Source: Vanessa cardui
Taxonomy: Eukaryota; Arthropoda; Insecta; Lepidoptera; Nymphalidae
Assembly: GCF_905220365.1 (NCBI RefSeq)
Contig: NC_061131.1
Span: forward strand, 5,927,318 to 5,991,317
Direction: 5' to 3'
Length of the DNA: 64,000 nucleotides
Part shown: positions 11,504 through 22,848 of the stretch, one piece after another
Layout of the letters: every line of letters starts with the position of its first letter
How positions within the stretch are numbered: position 1 is the first letter of the stretch
Notes under the pieces: generated by a model
The model's database searches: none
What the model was told of the DNA's origin: nothing
What the model saw: the letters and a program-made list of their open reading frames with translations, nothing else
Made by a program: the position numbers and the translations under genes

Positions 11504-11560
11504 ATGGCCGCTGTGAACCAAATCGTACAGGAAGGCAATCTTGACAAGAGAACAGTGTAG
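11504..11560 (+). CDS. Possible 18-codon reading frame behind the candidate promoter
   Basis: An ATG in the context GACAATGG lies 8 bp after the proposed initiator. The frame encodes MAAVNQIVQEGNLDKRTV and ends at TAG (11558-11560). Codons such as GCC, GTG, AAC, ATC, CAG, GGC and GAC are GC-rich for this window. It could be a micropeptide, a first coding exon whose donor I cannot identify, or chance. No family is recognised. Confidence 0.18.
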   Translation: MAAVNQIVQEGNLDKRTV

Positions 11561-12586
11561 TTAGTTATACTAACTATATCAGTTCATATTATGTACGTTT
11601 ATACATCGTTATATTATATAGATTGTTTGAAAATAATCTTCAAGGTGCAGTTCTTTTAATCCGCTTGCTTTTACTAGTTTTCGGGCTTCAGCTGCGTTTA
11701 AACTCGTTTGATGAATACCATCTATAAAAAAATATTTGTCTTCTACGTCACCCAACATTTCTGCTACCCCGCATTAAAGCTACCTGTAGCTTTATAAGCA
11801 GAATTAGACTTAAATGAAAGTAAATTGCAGTATGAAATTTGTATTGCAGTGTTTTAAGTATTTTATTTATTTCATTTTATAAGATTACAACAACATTTTT
11901 CATTACTTTTATCATCGTTACTTAAAATTACTACGTTGTATTAACTTCCAGTAAAACCCAAATGTTAACGGTGACATTTTGTTTCACAAGAAATATCAAT
12001 ATGTATTTCATAGAATATCTTTTTCGGCATTATATTTCATTCCGGCAATTGTAATTTACTTTAACAGTTACAAAATCTTTCGTCTATATACATTGGGGTT
12101 GGTCTATTAAAGTAATTTACACGTCAATTGTAATTTTAGTGGGGTGCTCCTGTTGTGCTACGAAATAGGGTGTGACTAGCCAATGACATATAGAAGAAAA
12201 TAGTACATCCATGAGGTGCAATATTTACCTTCAGTATATGACCTCGTTGAAATGCGTCTTTCACTCGTTTTAAAAATTTATTAAAAAATATGAATTTAAT
12301 AAGTTTAAGTGTGTGGCGTATGTACCGATGTACATATACATGCTTTATAATTTTTCCCTTTTTCCATTTAAATTTAATTACCAGTTATATTACTATTACT
12401 TATTTGATTATTCATATATATACGAGTACATATATTTATTGATATTAATTGCTGTTCACAGTTGTATGCTTCATACCGAATTTCGTCAATTTAAAAAATG
12501 TTGGTCGTGTTCTAGCGACAGACATACATACAGAGTTATTTTCACATTTATAATATAAGAATAAGATATAGATATAAAGCTAAGCC
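11561..12586. other. A+T-rich non-coding sequence
   Basis: No repeat was recognised. A segment at 12090-12190 is slightly GC-richer (around GTGGGGTGCTCCTGTTG). The plus-strand frame 12313-12558 is T-rich, tyrosine-laden and probably chance. Confidence 0.4.
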
Positions 12587-12815
12587 ATTATGACAATGGT
12601 AATTGGTGGAATGTTCAAATGGACTGAAGTTCCCTCACGTTGCAGAGGCACCAACCTTGGGAACTAGGAAGTTACGTCTCTTGTGCCTTTAATTACACTG
12701 GCTAACTAACCCTACAAACCGAAACATAAAAATACAAAGTAATAACAGTTTAGTGGTACAATAAGTAGTAATGGCCAGAGAAAGAATGAGGAATGAGTAG
12801 CTGGTACCCCGGATT
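12587..12815 (+). repeat. Repeat B, degraded copy
   Basis: It carries CACCAACCTTGGGAACTAGG, a CTTGTGCCTTTAATTACACT segment and a GGTACC end, matching the better copy at 63258-63512. The 5' part is unrecognisable. Repeat B lacks a tRNA-like head; its class is unknown to me. Confidence 0.65.
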
Positions 12816-15800
12816 GTACGTAAAGCTCTGCAACCTTTTTTTTATTCCTTCATACGTATACATGTTGTATTAAGACAGAGAGAGAAAGAGATAATACATA
12901 TGAATCTAAAGATTCAACTATAATTTTGTCGGATATTAGAAAGATCCAGAATTTTCTAGAAATTCAACATATTTCCCCTGTGTCGTCTTAACATTGCACT
13001 GCAAGTAATCCGATTTTATAATAACGATAAGTTGGTCAAATGATATTAAGGTAAAGACACAACCAGGATTCATTTCTGATTCCAAAGTATTTTATATATA
13101 ATACAATGCATGTTAGGTTGAATTAAATACTTTTTTCCCTTGTATTTAAGGTATTTGCGTTTTTAGACATGTTATGTTTTATGGTTATTATTAGTTAAAA
13201 TATAACTTTGTCAACATATACCTAAATTGTTGTATGACAAGAATTAAAATATTGCAATTAAATAGCTTGAGAAAAAATAAATTAAAAATATTTATATTGT
13301 AAACGTCATATATGAAAATAAAACCATTTTGAAAGGCTAGTTGAATTTTATTACTTTTCTTCTATTTTGAGAATAAAGTCAAAAGATTAAGCATTAAATA
13401 CATAAATTGTAAAGAAAATATGAATTACTAATTAATGTTTGTTAAAAGAAAAAATATACAATAGTTAATATTATTGAAAACTAATCGAAATTAAAAATAG
13501 ATAGACAGACAAACAAAAATTATAAAACATGTTATATTGGTACATATACCGTGTACTCATATGCATTTAGTAAAAATCGGTAATTTTAATAATATTAACG
13601 TACACTCCAGTTTTATTATATGTGTAGATACAATCGTCTTAAATTACTATTTATAATAATAGATATATAAATTACACTATTGGGATGGTTAAAGAATTAC
13701 ATTTGTAATTTTTTTCATTCTCAAAACTACGAATTAACTTCTAAGGCAGTATGCGAATTATGTATGAAGTCTGAAACTTTGCCAAATTTTTTCGTAATAA
13801 TGTACAACCCGCAACGAACGTAAAAGAAATTGAAAGAATTTAATTTTTCTCTTAAGAAAAAAAAACGTAAAACTTTTATGGTATGCCTTTGGGGAAGTTT
13901 GATTTTATTTACAAACATTTGTCTTTTTTATGATTTGTCTTATAATTGTATAATTATGGTACTATAAATGTTCTTTTAGATTGTATTCTCTTATATTTAA
14001 AAATATCGCGTAATTAAAAACCTTATGAAATTTATAATAATTCTTACTTTAGTGTTTTAATAAACTCATAATTACTTTTAAGAAGTAATTGTACATATTC
14101 TGGCTTTGACGTCGAGTAATTTCAAATGCGTGAAGCTAAAATTAGTGTGGGATAGCTTTAATTCCATCCGCAGTAATGGTACGGAAAAGAAATGAGCCGA
14201 CATCCCTGCCAAAATGAAATGAGACTGATTTACAACGTACGTAAAACCTGAGACTGGATCTTATTAACATTACTTTTTATAATACCAAGAACAGTAACTT
14301 GCAACAATGTAGGCAAAAATTTAATTAAAAGATGTGTTAACTAGCATTATTAAACTCGCTAAGGGAAGAAATTAATTTGTGTAAATATAAGGTTTCATTA
14401 CCCGAATTTTTAACGTTGATCATTAATATTGTAATTTAGTTTAAAAAGCGATACTCTTGTCATCGATTCGACTAACAGCGTCGTATCATTATTTTGTTCG
14501 TTACTACCCTCATTTTTGATATGTATTAATTAAGAAAGCAGGGCATTTTAATAATCACAAATTAAATACGAATATGATTCGAAATTTAAATGACTCGTAT
14601 TTAAATGACAAAATAAACTATTCATCAACGACGGAGAGACGTTAACTGAACTATTAGTTTTCAACAGAGTTCATTTTGTACTCAATCACGATACAACGGT
14701 TGAATAGTTGTTAATGAAACTTTGAATAGCAAGTTTACTGGCAATCGATTGGTTAACGCTCCATTTTAGTATTTTAATATGATCTGCTTGAACAAATTAG
14801 ACATATTTCGTATTATGTAATTTAGTAGTGAAGTCTACTAATGTTCATATAAGTAGGTTGATACTCGATTATTAGGTTATCACATGACATTGATTAAAGA
14901 GCTCACGTAATTAATATAAATATTTATAATTAAATTAATACTTTATCTGAAAGTAATAACTTATAAAACAGTCCCAAAGGTCAGTTTATTCAAATTATGA
15001 TAGTGACAGACCTTCGAAATTTAAGCATAAAATTAAGGCAAGTGCACAAAAATAATTGTTGGAATATAAAATATAATACATTTGTTATAAAATGAACATA
15101 TGATTGTGACAAAGGCTTATAATATCTGGGCCGTGTAATTTGGAGTAAGAGCCCGCGGCGCTATGCTATTCTCTATACGATTCTATAACAGTGTTTCTTT
15201 TACTTTAATTGAATTTTTAATAATATACATTGTTTTGCTTTGTTGAGATTTTTTAGAAATAATTACGCGGAAATCACAATGTAGTATATATGATAGGCAA
15301 TCGTTCATAATACGATAATATCAATGTTTATTGATTTTAATTATCAATAAAATAAATTGTAGCAGAAAATAAATTACGTCAATGTAGACAAGACATATAT
15401 ACAGTACAATTTTTGAGGGTAAAATTTAAACAATATTACACCAAAGAACAAACGATTATTAAAGTATGATTTATTTGATTGCATTCATTTATTTACAATA
15501 CTTTTTACAAACTCAAATAATAATATTGGTAATAAAAAAAACAAATTCAATTTTAACAGATTTGGTTTGACATAATTTATAGGAAAGAGCACATTCTTAT
15601 TGGCATATTTACTTCTCTTAAGAACAGAAGTGAAAGTTAATATTTAAAAAGAATAGACCAATAACTATCTTACTTTATAATAAAAAATAAAATCAACAAT
15701 AATATCAATTGCATTTTAATGAAAAAAATAAATAAAGACCAAGTAAAAAGGCAAATTTTCTTTGACTTGAAAATAGTATGGCAACACCTAAACTTCGCGC

Positions 15801-16699
15801 CAAGTGTAACCCCAAGTGTCAGTGACAGGCGTTTTTTTTTAATTTATTACATACCATACAAGGTATTGATGCATTAGGCGTAGCAAGGTAGCATTATACG
15901 GAAAAGAGGCAAAAAACTGGTAAACCTGCTTTAGCTTATAATATATTATTCTGAAAAATATATAGACTGTATAGAAATACGATTTTTGTTCCAAAGGAAG
16001 AATAATACTTGTGATAAATAAGCAGTATATAATTAATCTAACTTATTAGTAGTCTGTAAACGTAGTCTCAAATATAATTAAACCGAATTTAGTATTGTCC
16101 GAATGAAAGAAGATAAAACTTGTAAAATTGAGATCGATTGTTTACGACATTGAGAAGTTCTATTAGAATACCTTTGGGTACGAGGGCTTTGAATTTTTTA
16201 CATTTTACGCAACAACGATTTAAGAGGTCGAGTGATTTAAGACTTTAGAAAGACGACTTTTTATCTGGAGTTATTATATAACAATTTATAACAATATAGT
16301 CCTTATTTTCACTTAGATAATTAATGTTTCAAATTAATTATTTTCGTAATCTGTACATGTTTTCGTTCAGCAGCGATCTGTTGCCCTTCGACTCTTTGTA
16401 TCTGCACTTGAAGTCTTGAACCTTTTCGTGAAAGCCTGCTAAAAATTTCTTTGTCCGATTGCCAACGTAATATTTCGCCGGGCCTTCAGACGGTCTTTGT
16501 TAATAAGAAATTCAGTCTCGAAATAATTTCAAGATTGATATTTACTTGTTTAGATTAGAACATACTATATTATTAATATTAAGAATTCTCCCCTCTTCCA
16601 TGTTCTATACGAAGCTATACAAAAACGAAACTAAATATAATTTAAAACAGTGTAACTGACCGCTTTACCACTATTTGCATTTCATATAGATATTATTTC
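12816..16699. other. Longest stretch without recognised repeats or genes
   Basis: Nearly 4 kb of A+T-rich DNA. GC-richer spots are at 14105-14245, 15125-15170 (containing CCCGCGGCGC) and 15775-15830. Minus-strand frame 13727-13918 is lysine/phenylalanine-rich and probably chance. No splice-site-flanked coding segment could be defended. Confidence 0.45.
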
Positions 16700-16790
16700 T
16701 ACCTCAGTGGTCCAGTGGTTAGCTTATATGGCTTGAAGCCATTCCGGGTCAGGCAAATGAAAATTTATATAGTTTTACCTAGGTCATGTC
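16700..16790 (+). repeat. Possible decayed tRNA-like head
   Basis: TACCTCAGTGGTCCAGTGG resembles the A-box region of the main SINE, and CATTCCGGGTCAGGCAAATG resembles the stretch after the B box. The rest cannot be aligned by eye. The frame 16715-16906 over it is not supported. Confidence 0.35.
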
Positions 16791-16861
16791 AGATGTTTGA
16801 TTGTAATGTATGCGGTCTTGTAAATCGGCTACCTATTTGTAATTGGTTACAATTGCCTGTA

Positions 16862-17085
16862 CGCAATGACGCAGTAAGAATTTTGAACCATTCTATATAT
16901 CTCTAACTAATTTTTAACAATTTAGTTTTCAAGGTTCGTCGCGGAAGGTCCGACCCTTGTGTATGTAGTTACACTCACTAACCTTTCGAACCGGAACACA
17001 ACAATTCGAATTATTGCTTGGCGGTAAAATATAGGATGAGTGGTATAGAATTGGTGCCATACCATTTGTAACTTATTAATTAAGA
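16862..17085 (+). repeat. Repeat B, diverged copy
   Basis: GCAATGACGCAGTAAGAATT, GTATGTAGTTACACTCACTA, CGAACCGGAACACAACAATT and TTGGCGGTAAAATATAGGAT align in order with Repeat B. Ends are indistinct. Confidence 0.7.
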
Positions 17086-17551
17086 ATTTTCCTGCTGAGG
17101 TTACTAGTCCTTCAGATGGTATACGAGTACACAGGCCGAAATTCGTCAGTAGAACTTCACAGATGTTTTTTGTGATCAGTCGTGGTGACCAGGAGCAGGG
17201 TTAATAATTATATTAAATGTAAATCGTTTTACTGTTTTGATTAGTCTTGCACTTCTTGAAAGAAAAACCTACATTTTAATAATTAATAATCGTACTCAAG
17301 GAGTTTCAGAACATATCTTACAAGCTCTTGTTGTAAATCAACATGCCGAATTTAATTAAAATCTTTTCGGTATCAGTGGTTGCATGAGATTCTTTTAATT
17401 TAATTATGTAATTAATATTTCTCTATTCATCGCGAATTGTTTGAAATGAAGAATAAATAAATGTATTTGCGACGCATATGGATTCGTGTACTTATACATT
17501 CAGTTACGTATACTATATTTTTTAACAAAATTTATCTGTATATATGAACTA
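17086..17551. other. Unassigned sequence between repeats
   Basis: A GC-richer part at 17090-17205 has no identifiable content; the remainder is A+T-rich. Confidence 0.4.
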
Positions 17552-17842
17552 GAGCCGAGATGGTCCAGTGGTTAGAACGCGTATATCTTAACAGATCGTT
17601 GGGTGAACCCAGGCAAGCACCACTGAATTTTCATGTGCTTAATTTGTTTTTATAATTCATCTCGTGCTCGGCGTTGAAGGAAAACATTATGTGGAAATAT
17701 GCATGTTTTTCAACGAAATTCTATAACATGTGAGTCCACCAACCCACATAGGAGTAGCGTGGTGGAATATGCACCTAACCTTCTCCTTAAAACTCAGAAG
17801 ATGCCAGCCGAGTCGTGGGAAATTTTCAGACTGTTACTCTCA
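17552..17842 (+). repeat. Main SINE, full-length but mutated copy
   Basis: The head GCCGAGATGGTCCAGTGG is clear, while the B-box region is damaged (GGGTGAACCC). The body retains ATCTCGTGCTCGGCGTTGAA and CGTGGTGGAATATGCACC. The tail region is diverged, and no (GTT)n remains. Frame 17699-17917 is a translated SINE. Confidence 0.8.
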
Positions 17843-18769
17843 ATATATGGGTGGGTATATACATATTATTTACCGTCATATTTAATCACGATCATAACGA
17901 GTTTTACTCTTAATTAATCTTATAGAACATTATGTATAGGAACGCTGTTATTGTTCATTAGTTATTTAACTATTTATTTGTTCGAAACATTTTTCACTTA
18001 GAAAGGTAGGTGTAGTGAAAACATCGCGCGTTTTTAATAAAAATGAACAAAAGGCGAGACGAAAGAGTTAGTTGTTCGAAAGCTAAAATGTTTATGGATT
18101 TTTTATCGCTACTATCGAACGCTGTGAAAGGATGTAGCTATAGCTTTTTACTTCAAATTTCATCCAGTGCATTTTGAAAATGTTTAAAATTTTCGAATAT
18201 TTTCAAAAATATTTCACCTTTAATAATTGAAATATTCCATTTTTTTAAATTTCATTTTTATTTCTGGATTCAATAAATTATTAGTAGCGGTCCCTGATAA
18301 AGAATGGCGAAGTCCAGTAAAGTGTTGCTACGAAGTGACTAATATAATTTGAGAAAAGTCATGGAATCTAAAATTGGTCTATGCGACATAATACCTACCT
18401 ACTATTGAACAAAATATTGTATTAACAAAGTTGTAAATTGGGAAATCTACTTAAACTTACTATCATTTATATATGTATTACACTATTAATTTAAACTAAC
18501 AAAAAAATGTACAGTAAGACATATTGAAATAGTATTGTAAATCGATAGTTGATGTTTCTTAAGCCGTATCTTATAAATTAAAAAAAATTGAACACATTAG
18601 CGGTATATAGTATTTCTGATACGTTTTAAATGTAGCAAATAGTATTTAGTTAAATTAGTGATGCCAATAATTAAAATCAGATATGTATTTTAAATAATAC
18701 ATAATCTTAGTATATAAGTTGAGTTAGATAAAATTCTGCTACTTTTATACTGCCAAATGAGGAAGTGCG
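17843..18769. other. A+T-rich non-coding sequence
   Basis: No repeat or gene was recognised. 18170-18260 is dominated by short A and T runs. Confidence 0.45.
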
Positions 18770-18848
18770 GTGGAATAAACTTTAAACCTTATCATAGTTT
18801 AGTGTAAGCCTTTGCCCAGCATTGGGAAATTTGTCGAGTGTTACTTTC
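18770..18848 (+). repeat. 3' remnant of the main SINE
   Basis: GTGCGGTGGAATAAACTTTA and GCCTTTGCCCAGCATTGGGA correspond to the last third of the SINE, ending in a GTTACTTT tail. The head is absent. Confidence 0.6.
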
Positions 18849-20135
18849 TTATTTTATAAATAAAATGTTATTATTTAAACCGAGTCAAATCGTATTCAAA
18901 AAGCAGGAATAGCGTTCCTTACGTTCATAAACACTTTAATAGGTGTTTCCTCCTCTTGACCTAATCACTGAATGCAAAGATTATAATATTAGACTACTAT
19001 ATATAGTACCTATAATAATATGTCACCATATAATTTTAAATACCATTAGATTATAATCTATCTCAAGAGATTGTTACCTGTTCGACAGATTGTGAACCGT
19101 AACATATTGCTCATAATTTAACGCATTATTATTCGGTAGTTCTACTACTTCTACTACGTAGACTCTCATCTAATCTAATTGAAATATGATGAAACATTTA
19201 AATTATGCATGTTTTATTATAACTTTCATAATAATCTTTTTATATTTTACAATTGGACGATGTATATTATATTACCTTACTCATGGCCCTATTATACGGA
19301 CCTATATATTGAATTTCAATCAGAACAAAAGTTATCAACTCTGAGTTGAGACCTTAGAGTTTACTTTAAACAATTCTTATACATATCACAAATTTTAAAT
19401 TGGCTTATTCAATAATAATCGGAGTCAATTATAATTAAAGATTTTTTTTTATCATAAGAAAGTCTTATGTAAAAATACTGAGGTCCTTACATTGCGTTGC
19501 TATAAATGTATACTCTTTAAATATTCAAAAGTATTGTGACAACAAAGTATGAAGACATCGCAAAGCAATAGTGTCGGAAATCCGAAGAGGGTCGAAAAGG
19601 GTTCGGACGCTAGACACATGTCTTTACAGTAAAATAAAATTACTAAATGTGAAAGTTTATTGTAGTGTTTCTGATACTGGCTTAGGCTGTTGATCCTTTA
19701 TACAATATTGATATAACACGAATGTTGCTTGGTAGTAAATCGGCTTTACTGAGTGTAATTCTATATCCCGAAGTGTATATAAGTCTTTGATGCAAGATCT
19801 ATGTTGTGAAGGATTAAAGAGTCAGTTGTATTAATACATAAGCACATATACGGACTACCTTACTGTTTAGAATATCAATTGATAAAATTTCAAAGAATTC
19901 AATCTAGGTAAGTTAGAGTCCTGAATGACGAATTTACCATACAAATTCTTTGTAGATTTCTTTCATGCATTCATAAGGCCGATCAATGAGCATGTCGAAT
20001 CATAAATTAAAACAGGGCTGTGAATTTGGGTTTATTTTTATTCTGAGTCTTTATTTGTATATATTTTTTACGTTATTTAAATGCAGGTCAGCATATGTTT
20101 GACTTGAGAGTCACCATTGCCTCTGTTTACTTATG
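18849..20135. other. A+T-rich non-coding sequence
   Basis: 19560-19620 is GC-richer (GGAAATCCGAAGAGGGTCG). No family or coding exon was recognised. Confidence 0.45.
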
Positions 20136-20470
20136 TAAGATGACATACAACAACAACAACAACCGCCTGTAAATTCCCACTGCTGGGCTAAAGGCCTCCT
20201 CCCCCTTTAGAGGAGAAGGTCTAGAACATATGCCACCACGCTGTTCTATTGCGGGCTGGTAGAATACATATGTGGCAGAATTTCTATGAAATTTGTCACA
20301 TGCAGGTTTTCTCACGATGTTTTCCTTCACCGCCGAGTACGAGATGAATTATAAAGACGAATTAAGCACATGATTCAGCGGTGCTTGCCTAGGTTTGAAC
20401 CCGCACTCATCGGTTAAGATTCACGCGTTCTAACCATTGGGCCATCTCGACTCTCGACTAAGATGACATA
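20136..20470 (-). repeat. Main SINE, full-length, with 12-bp target duplication
   Basis: TAAGATGACATA stands on both sides (20136-20147 and 20459-20470). Between them is a minus-strand SINE with a (CAA)n-coded tail on the left and the tRNA-like head on the right (GCCATCTCGA at 20441-20450). A few additional bases (CTCTCGAC, 20451-20458) follow the head. The flanking duplication is direct evidence for target-primed insertion by LINE machinery. Frame 20127-20330 is SINE-derived. Confidence 0.92.
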
Positions 20471-22299
20471 GCTTTTGTTTTATATACACTATGAATAACA
20501 CTCATATCAAATCAAAACTGTGTTCTGCACTGTGTGTGAGACTTATGAGTGGTTACGTCTGTATGCATGGGTGGTACCCACACATGCCTACGTAAGCCAT
20601 AATACTGATGCACAATAAAAGCATAATATATTATTTAAAATCGATATGTATTTAACATTGTTGATTTATATAATACTATACAAGCGTGTAAAATATATAT
20701 ATCATCTTCGCTTTGTTTCCCTCTTCTTGATTTGATTGTTGTGTTATTTAGGATTCAAAGGTTACTGATAAAACGCTAATAAGTTTGTAGAGAAAATATA
20801 TAAAGACCTAAGTATTGTTAGGCAATATCGAGCATTTGCCAGTTTAATACAAAAATCAATGGAAGGAGGAATGATTTTCGTCCAACTGCCAAGCTGAACA
20901 AGTTCGTTGGCATCATTCCCAAAACCGGTGAATAAAATTGCTATCAAAGCGCTGGTAAATTCAATATATAGACAATAAATGCTAATTCAATCCGAACTTT
21001 TGGAAGAAATCTAAAAACTCACACCGCAAAGTGAAAAGCCATAGGAAAATATGCATGAAAATCTTACTCGGGCTCTTTTTATTGTAGCTTGAGAACTAAA
21101 ACTTGTTTTAATGCACTCAGTAAGCCACGTAAATGCATGGCTCACTCCTACCACCTTCTACTTTTGTTATTTTCTCCAAGGTATATACATTTGACGTAAA
21201 GAGCTGCTTTTAGTTGTTACATTTCTTAAGAATTTTAGACGGGAGTAGTTATGAGCTCTATTGGCTATTGTTTGTAATATAAATATATTTTTATCTTTGA
21301 TTATTCAGTATAAAAAAGCAAAGACTTTAATTTTAATACTGGCAATACATTTTTTAATATTAAAAAAAAAGAAAAATACGAAATGTTTTTCGTAAAAATA
21401 TGAAAAAACATTTTGTCGTTTTAAAACAAAAACACCTTCAGATTTGCATAATAAATCAATTATAAAGCTCGCCACATTAATGATGCAAATTGGTAGCATA
21501 AGCTATTGCTCGCCGCAACCCTGTTTTATCCCACGGGGCCACTAAATAAATACTCTCAACAGGGTGATCGTTTTCAATAGCCGGTGTTGAATTCGGAAAC
21601 ACGTTTAATCCGGACGAATGGTAGTTGCCATTTATATATGGCTATTGACGTAGCTGCCGGTGTAATTGGAAATTAGGGCAGCGTCGGAAGGACGTGATAG
21701 ACTTCTCGTGTTTTTGTATTGGTACTGAAGACAGAATGAATAGACGTGATATTATCTTAAGTAGATATATAAATCTATGATTATGACTATTAGAAAATTC
21801 TAAAATAATTGTTCATTTTTATTTTCTTGTAAAATACATATATACCCTTATTCGAGCAAGGTTACTAAGTAGCTTTAAGAGGTTTTGACAGTCGATCGAA
21901 AATAGGAACAATTGATATTCAATTTCGAACGACAAAACTTTAAAATTAAATACCGTGCCATAGTGAAATTTAGCATTCTATTTGATGCTGAATTTCTATC
22001 GTAAATTTTGTAATAATTTCCGTATAATAACGATACAAAATATATTCCGTTAATAATAAAATATTAATGGGACAACGTTTGAGTTACGTCCTGAAGCACA
22101 AACGGATACGGAGAACAATATCCTTGCGGTCCATACGTAGCGTGCACGAATATTACTACTATTAATCAGATAGAGAAAACCGTGGAAAAGAAGAATGGCA
22201 CCCCAACAATCATATAGCAACATACGTACAAGCTTAGTTATATTAGTTGGAGCATTCATTTTCATTTTACTAATTCTCGGCGATTCTTTTGTCCGCGAT
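20471..22299. other. Mostly A+T-rich; one GC-richer unique block
   Basis: 21515-21710 is distinctly GC-richer and non-repetitive within the window, with a CCCACGGGGCC core, making it a candidate conserved or regulatory element. Minus-strand frames (20762-20947, 21305-21499 and 22050-22451) have no recognisable domain; the last partly reads through Repeat B. Confidence 0.4.
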
Positions 22300-22440
22300 G
22301 TTTTGACAAAATTATAATGGAGACTTTTGTCATCAGAGTTTATATAAATATAAATATTGTTGGTATAAATTGAAATATTTTTTGTATAGTGATAGATAGG
22401 CGGACGGGCAAATGGGCCACCGAATGGTAAGTGGTCACCA
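22300..22440 (+). repeat. First unit of a 200-bp tandem duplication, including Repeat B 5' part
   Basis: TTTTGACAAAATTATAATGG at 22301 recurs as TTTTGACCAAATTATAATGG at 22501, exactly 200 bp later. The similarity continues through CATCAGAGTTTATATAAAT and into Repeat B (GGGCCACCGAATGGTAAGTG). The unit ends with a short piece of Repeat B body (TAGACATTGACGCTTTGAG). Confidence 0.8.
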
Positions 22441-22500
22441 TCTATAGACATTGACGCTTTGAGTAATAATTATAATCGGGTATTTTTTTGTACACGTTGT

Positions 22501-22775
22501 TTTGACCAAATTATAATGGAGTCCTTTGTCGTCAGATTTTATATAAATATTTTTGGTTCTAACTGAAATATAATTTTTAATGTCATAGATAAGTGGACGG
22601 GCACATGGGCCACCTGATGGTTAGTGGTCACCACCCACAGACGACAGTGTGACAAATTATGAGACAAAGACATGTCCTTGGTACCTATAGTTACATTGCT
22701 TCATTCACCTTTTGAGCCGGAATAAAACAGTTCTAAGTATCTATTGCTACTTGGCGGTCCAGTTTCTCAGTTACT
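22501..22775 (+). repeat. Second unit of the duplication, continuing into a longer Repeat B
   Basis: It repeats the 22300-22440 unit with substitutions and small deletions. It then continues into the Repeat B body (ATAGTTACATTGCTTCATTC, GAGCCGGAATAAAACAG, CTTGGCGG). Confidence 0.75.
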
Positions 22776-22789
22776 GTTGTATTAATGTT

Positions 22790-22848
22790 TTCATTTGGTG
22801 GTAGGGCTTTGTGCAAGCCCGCCTTGGAAGGTATCACCCATTAATCTA
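22790..22848 (-). repeat. Repeat B terminal fragment, opposite orientation
   Basis: TTTGGTGGTAGGGCTTTGTG followed by CAAGCCCGCCTTGGAAGGTA is the reverse complement of the Repeat B end. It sits immediately after a plus-strand Repeat B that lacks this end, so the two face each other. Confidence 0.7.

Noticed and set aside
22050..22451. 133-codon minus-strand frame
   Set aside because: Its first part runs through antisense Repeat B, and the remainder shows no domain; start context is poor.
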